DNA of 9,443 bases from an uncultured Mesorhizobium sp. GTDB taxonomy: Bacteria; Pseudomonadota; Alphaproteobacteria; Rhizobiales; Rhizobiaceae. Below the pieces are notes generated by a model, which ran no database searches, was not told the origin of the DNA, and saw only the letters and a program-made list of their open reading frames with translations. The first letter of the stretch is position 1. Each line of letters opens with the position of its first letter. The stretch lies in assembly GCA_950071955.1 (NCBI GenBank), contig CATMOC010000106.1, forward strand, positions 1 through 9,443, read 5' to 3'. This document shows, piece after piece, positions 6,295 to 9,443 of the stretch. The position numbers and the translations under genes were made by a program.

Positions 6295-7445
6295 TGGCGC
6301 TTCACTTCGAACGCACCGAATTCGACGCCCGACGCGACCGCCTTGTCATCGAGATGGCCGACCGGAAGCTCGATGCCATGCTGCTCTTCGCACAGGAGAG
6401 CATGTACTGGCTGACCGGCTACGACACGTTCGGGTACTGCTTCTTCCAGTGCCTCGTCGTGAAGGCGGACGGGTCGATGGTGCTGCTCACCCGCTCGGCC
6501 GACCTGCGCCAGGCGCGCCATACGTCCACGATCGAGACGATCAATCTCTGGACGGACCGGCAGGGCGCGAACCCCACCGTCGACCTGCGCAATCTGCTGA
6601 ACGAGATGGACCTGCTCGGTTGCCAGATCGGCGTCGAATACGACACGCACGGGCTGACCGCCTTCAACGGACGCCGGCTCGACGAACAGTTGCAGACCTT
6701 CGGCAAGATCATCGACGCATCGGGGATCATCCCGAGGCTGCGCCTGTTCAAGAGCCCGGCCGAGATCGCCAAGACGACCCGCGCCGCCGCGCTTGCCGAC
6801 GATGCGCTCGATGCCGCGCTGCCGCTGATCAAGCAGGGCGGGGACGAAGGCAAGATCCTCGCCGCAATGCAGGGCGCCATCTTCGAAGGCGGCGGCGACT
6901 ATCCCGCTAACGAGTTCATCATCGGATCGGGCGCGGATGCGCTGCTGTGCCGCTACAAGGCCGGCCGGCGCAAGTTGAACAAGAACGACCAGCTTACCCT
7001 GGAATGGGCCGGGGCGTTCCATCACTACCATGCCGCCATGATGCAGACGATCGTGATGGGAAAGGTGTCGCGACGCCACCAGGAACTCTACGAGGCCGCG
7101 CGCGACGCGCTCATGGCCGTCGAGACGGCGATGGTTCCGGGAAAGACCTTCGGCGACGTCTTCGATGCCCACTCGCGCGTGATGGAGAGCCATGGTCTGA
7201 CGCGCCATCGGCTGAACGCGTGCGGCTATTCGCTGGGCGCACGCTATTCGCCGTCCTGGATGGACACGCCGATGTTTTATGCCGGAAACGCCGAGCCGAT
7301 CGCTCCGGACATGACGCTGTTTGCCCACATGATCATCATGGATTCCGACACCGAGACGGCGATGACGCTCGGGCGGACCTATCTCACCACCGACGCCGAG
7401 GCGAAGCGGCTTTCGCGTCATGATCTGGACTTGATAGTGCGTTGA
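6294..7445 (+). CDS. M24 (creatinase/Xaa-Pro peptidase-like) family protein with degenerate metal site
   Basis: The 383-residue protein has the two-domain layout of creatinase, prolidase and ectoine hydrolase: an N-terminal creatinase-type domain (about 1-150, with FAQESMYWLTGYDTFGY at 32-48) and a C-terminal 'pita-bread' domain. M24 peptidases need five metal ligands, Asp, Asp, His, Glu, Glu. By alignment to the usual motifs, the matching positions here appear to be Glu237 (LTLEWAG), Ala248 (HAAMMQT), Tyr312 (CGYSLG), His345 (LFAHM) and Gly360 (MTLGRTYL). The metal centre is thus probably absent, as in creatinase, which hydrolyses a C-N bond without metal. The substrate is unknown; 'Xaa-Pro peptidase' would be a misleading name. 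A strong GGAGGAA lies at 6282-6288 inside the pgeF end, and the start overlaps the pgeF stop, so the genes are coupled. Confidence 0.85.
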   Translation: MALHFERTEFDARRDRLVIEMADRKLDAMLLFAQESMYWLTGYDTFGYCFFQCLVVKADGSMVLLTRSADLRQARHTSTIETINLWTDRQGANPTVDLRNLLNEMDLLGCQIGVEYDTHGLTAFNGRRLDEQLQTFGKIIDASGIIPRLRLFKSPAEIAKTTRAAALADDALDAALPLIKQGGDEGKILAAMQGAIFEGGGDYPANEFIIGSGADALLCRYKAGRRKLNKNDQLTLEWAGAFHHYHAAMMQTIVMGKVSRRHQELYEAARDALMAVETAMVPGKTFGDVFDAHSRVMESHGLTRHRLNACGYSLGARYSPSWMDTPMFYAGNAEPIAPDMTLFAHMIIMDSDTETAMTLGRTYLTTDAEAKRLSRHDLDLIVR

Positions 7446-7495
7446 AAGGATAAGTCGGTTAAGCTTGTTACCGGGGTTTTCGGAGGAGCAGGGAG

Positions 7496-8059
7496 ATGCG
7501 CATGAGGACGCTCGCCGCGGCTTCTCTCCTGGCATCGCTCGCGCTTTCGGCCTGCAAGACCTCCGAGGCGCTCGATCCGGCAGCAATCCAGGCGAAGAAC
7601 GAATCGGCCGTGCAGGAAGATGTCCCAGGCACGACCGCGGACGCGCTCCTGCCTACCCCGGCGGCACTTCCGCCCGCCGGTCCCGTGCGCGAAGGCGTGC
7701 GCCTGCAGTTCGCCCCGGTGGTCGGTGCGACCGTGGACACGGCGACACCGCTGGCAAGGCGGCTTTCCGCCCGGGCGGCGGAACGGGGACTGGTCATCGT
7801 CGGCAAGGAAGCGGTACCCGCCAGCCATCTGTTGAAGGGCTATTTCTCCGCGATCGCCGAGGACAAGGAGACGATCGTCATCTTCGTCTGGGACGTGATC
7901 GGTCCCGACGGAAACCGTCTCCACCGCATCCAGGGGCAGGAACGCGTCGCGGCATCGGCGGAAAACGCCTGGACGATCGTCCCACCGCAAACCATGGAAA
8001 CGATCGCCGACAGGACGATCGACGAGCTTTCGCGCTGGCTCGAAACGCATCCCGGATGA
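7496..8059 (+). CDS. Putative lipoprotein of unknown function
   Basis: The 187-residue product starts [20 protein letters not shown], a basic N-terminus, hydrophobic core and lipobox LSAC, so Cys20 is the predicted lipidated residue after Lgt and signal peptidase II. The residue after the cysteine is Lys, so by the E. coli +2 rule it is not an inner-membrane (Asp) type. Residues 21-65 are low-complexity and Pro/Ala-rich, a likely linker. Residues about 66-187 form a compact domain with [70 protein letters not shown] and a C-terminal helix. I recognise no named family; the mixed alpha/beta pattern recalls small periplasmic LpoB/TolB-N-like domains, but that is speculation. GGAGGA at 7482-7487 sits eight bases from ATG 7496. 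The gene begins 50 bp after the M24 gene and may share its transcript. Confidence 0.8.
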   Translation: MRMRTLAAASLLASLALSACKTSEALDPAAIQAKNESAVQEDVPGTTADALLPTPAALPPAGPVREGVRLQFAPVVGATVDTATPLARRLSARAAERGLVIVGKEAVPASHLLKGYFSAIAEDKETIVIFVWDVIGPDGNRLHRIQGQERVAASAENAWTIVPPQTMETIADRTIDELSRWLETHPG

Positions 8060-8180
8060 TCATCGTAGCGGAAACGCTTTCTTTGGATTAGCCGACGAAT
8101 CCGGCGGCCGGCGCTTGCAATGGCGGATTCCGACGCTAAAAGCCACACGAACCGAGCTTGGCGTTCGCCGGGGAAACTTC
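8060..8180 (+). promoter_or_regulatory. prs leader with inverted repeat and weak promoter candidate
   Basis: Between the lipoprotein stop and the prs start are 121 bases. GAATCCG (8097-8103) and CGGATTC (8124-8130) form a perfect 7-bp inverted repeat with a 20-base loop. TTGCAA (8115-8120) and TAAAAG (8137-8142), 16 bases apart, are a poor but possible promoter, with the right repeat arm in its spacer. A small AGCG-GAAA-CGCT hairpin followed by TTCTTT (8067-8084) could weakly end the upstream transcript. All of this is sequence-level inference. Confidence 0.3.
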
Positions 8181-9113
8181 ATGAAGCTATTTGCGGGCAA
8201 CTCCAACCGGGTGCTGGCCGAAGCCGTCGCCCGGTACCTGAACGTTCCCCTGGGACGGGCGAGCGTCAGGCGGTTCGCCGATCAGGAAATATTCGTCGAG
8301 ATCCAGGAAAACGTGCGCGGCGAGGACGTATTCGTCCTCCAGTCAACCTCCTATCCGGCCAACGATCACCTGATGGAACTGCTCATCATGATCGATGCCT
8401 TCCGCCGGCCCTCCGCGCGGCGCATCACCGCCTTTATGCCCTATTTCGGCTATGCGCGGCAGGACCGCCGCGCGTCCGGCCGCACGCCGATCTCCGCCAA
8501 GCTGGTGGCGAACATGATCACCGGCGCAGGTGCCGACCGGGTGCTCACGCTCGATCTCCATGCCGGACAGATCCAGGGCTTCTTCGATATCCCGACCGAC
8601 AACCTCTTCGCGGTCCCCGTCCTCGCGCGCGACGTCAAGGCGCACTACCAGTTGGCGAACGTCATGGTCGTGTCGCCCGACGTCGGCGGCGTGGTGCGCG
8701 CGCGCGCGCTCGCCAAGCGCATCGACGCTCCCCTCGCCATCGTCGACAAGCGGCGCGAACGACCGGGCGAATCCGAAGTGATGAATGTCATCGGCGACGT
8801 GCACGGCAAGGATTGCCTGCTGATCGACGACATCGTGGATTCGGGCGGAACGCTCTGCAACGCCGCCGACGCGCTGCTCGCGAACGGCGCCACCAGCGTC
8901 ACAGCCTACATCACCCACGGCGTGCTGTCGGGCGGCGCGGTGGCCCGCATCACCGGTTCCAAGCTCAAGGAACTGGTGACCACCGATTCGATCCAGCCGA
9001 CCTCCGCGGTCGAGGCCGCTCACAACATCCGCGTCGTTTCCATCGCGGATCTCATCGGCGAGGCGATCTCTCGCACGGCGACGGAAGAATCCGTATCGAG
9101 CCTCTTCGACTGA
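8181..9113 (+). CDS. prs: Ribose-phosphate pyrophosphokinase (PRPP synthase, class I)
   Basis: Prs makes 5-phosphoribosyl-1-pyrophosphate from ribose 5-phosphate and ATP, feeding purine, pyrimidine, NAD, histidine and tryptophan synthesis in the cytoplasm. The 310-residue product is complete: [10 protein letters not shown] start, [11 protein letters not shown] (31-41), [10 protein letters not shown] (88-97), [17 protein letters not shown] (125-141, with catalytic-type His127), DKRRER (189-194, Lys190 matching E. coli Lys194), the PRPP loop [13 protein letters not shown] (213-225) and the usual SSLFD C-terminus. E. coli Prs has 315 residues. ATG at 8181 is chosen because it gives the canonical N-terminus and has GGGGAA at 8170-8175; the frame stays open upstream to 8115 but those residues are not family-like. 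It stands alone between a lipoprotein gene and an unrelated gene. Confidence 0.97.
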   Translation: MKLFAGNSNRVLAEAVARYLNVPLGRASVRRFADQEIFVEIQENVRGEDVFVLQSTSYPANDHLMELLIMIDAFRRPSARRITAFMPYFGYARQDRRASGRTPISAKLVANMITGAGADRVLTLDLHAGQIQGFFDIPTDNLFAVPVLARDVKAHYQLANVMVVSPDVGGVVRARALAKRIDAPLAIVDKRRERPGESEVMNVIGDVHGKDCLLIDDIVDSGGTLCNAADALLANGATSVTAYITHGVLSGGAVARITGSKLKELVTTDSIQPTSAVEAAHNIRVVSIADLIGEAISRTATEESVSSLFD

Positions 9114-9214
9114 CCAGCTTTCGGCAGCGGCGACGGGCGCCGATTCCGGCCTTTCCGGTTTGTTAACCTAGGCTCTGGTCATCTTTCTTAACCCCATGCC
9201 GCTTAAGCTACGTC
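9114..9214. other. Intergenic region between prs and the right-edge gene
   Basis: This 101-base gap is the most AT-rich part near the right edge. It contains three TTAA words (9163-9166, 9188-9191, 9203-9206) and a 5-bp GC hairpin, CGGCG/CGCCG (9128-9142), without a strong T-run. A promoter for the following gene is expected here, but no consensus pair is convincing. Confidence 0.3.
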
Positions 9215-9443
9215 ATGGCGCAAGGGGTTATGGAAAACACCGCCGGTCGACCGCGATCCGGCTTCGGGAGGAGCCGATCCACAACTGGCTTCTTGTGGCG
9301 CATCCATGAGTGGATATCCGCTGCTCCGGGCAACGATGTGCCGGAGGTTCGCGAGCGACTGATCCGCAGCGTGTTCGAACGCAGGGCGGTCGTGGTCTTC
9401 GGCGCGGTAACCTCTACCGTATCCGCCATCACGGCCGCGATCC
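9215..9443 (+). CDS. Unidentified protein, N-terminal 76 codons (cut by right edge)
   Basis: ATG at 9215 opens a frame that stays open to the window end. The visible product has a basic, Ser/Arg-rich start (MAQGVMENTAGRPRSGFGRS), then FLWRIHEWISAAPG, an amphipathic stretch DVPEVRERLIRSVFERRAVV, and the beginning of a hydrophobic segment (VVFGAVTSTVSAITAAI) that looks like a first membrane helix. A similar arrangement, a short cytoplasmic segment with a '-R-L-I-R-S-x-F-' motif before membrane helices, occurs at the start of some rhizobial membrane GGDEF (diguanylate cyclase) proteins. With no catalytic domain in view this is only a guess. A second in-frame ATG at 9230 is an alternative start, and neither has a strong ribosome-binding site. 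Confidence 0.55.
   Translation, partial: MAQGVMENTAGRPRSGFGRSRSTTGFLWRIHEWISAAPGNDVPEVRERLIRSVFERRAVVVFGAVTSTVSAITAAI

Noticed and set aside
6252..7586. A 444-codon minus-strand open frame opposite the M24 gene.
   Set aside because: It has an Arg/His/Asp/Gly-rich composition with no domain and mirrors the codon positions of the plus-strand M24 gene, so it is a shadow.
9128..9142. CGGCG/CGCCG hairpin after prs as a rho-independent terminator.
   Set aside because: The stem is only 5 bp and no continuous T-run follows directly.
9163..9206. TTAA words resembling CtrA binding half-sites upstream of the right-edge gene.
   Set aside because: The spacings between them (11 and 21 bases) do not match the TTAA-N7-TTAA pattern, and none reads TTAACCAT.
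1..9443. Search by eye for CRISPR arrays, tRNA/rRNA genes, transposase genes, toxin-antitoxin pairs or phage genes.
   Set aside because: No periodic repeats, cloverleaf-like sequences or recognisable proteins of these kinds were seen; the genes present are chromosomal housekeeping genes.

Overview
This is a GC-rich chromosomal window from an alphaproteobacterium, most likely of the Hyphomicrobiales/Rhizobiales (Mesorhizobium/Aurantimonas-like). The placement is inferred from protein character (UbiK-type BMFP protein, a YbjN/CsaA-like pair, MidA/NDUFAF7-type methyltransferase, GumC-like segment) and codon bias, not from any search. Apart from the left edge, it is an ordinary housekeeping region.

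Layout. Minus strand, 1-3332: a SulP anion transporter whose reading frame runs off the left edge (start 1630), a CsaA-like tRNA-binding protein (2201-1842), a YbjN-like protein (2706-2206) and UbiK (3332-3018). Plus strand, 3476-9443: lgt, a MidA/NDUFAF7-type methyltransferase, pgeF, an M24 'Xaa-Pro peptidase-like' protein, an unknown lipoprotein, prs, and the first 76 codons of an unrecognised protein cut by the right edge. ubiK and lgt are divergent across a gap of about 140 bp.

Gene cooperation. lgt/methyltransferase and pgeF/M24 overlap at their stop and start codons (ATGA and TGATG), so the plus-strand block from lgt to the M24 gene looks like an operon. It joins lipoprotein acylation (Lgt), probable complex I assembly (MidA-like) and peptidoglycan-linked multicopper oxidoreductase activity (PgeF). 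A predicted Lgt substrate, the lipoprotein at 7496-8059, lies just downstream. UbiK, encoded divergently, belongs to ubiquinone synthesis. prs supplies PRPP.

The most notable signal is at the left edge. The SulP frame loses its homology in the middle of its STAS domain (about 332-337) and continues, in frame, into a segment resembling the C-terminal coiled coil of a Wzz/GumC polysaccharide co-polymerase. The outermost 60-75 bases read on the plus strand as the N-terminal motif of a class III aminotransferase. Pieces of three unrelated families within about 340 bp point to a rearrangement scar or, more likely, a chimeric sequence end. I found no CRISPR array, rRNA, tRNA, IS element or new defence system. 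Smaller points of interest are an M24-family protein that has lost nearly all its metal ligands and several short inverted repeats in gene leaders.
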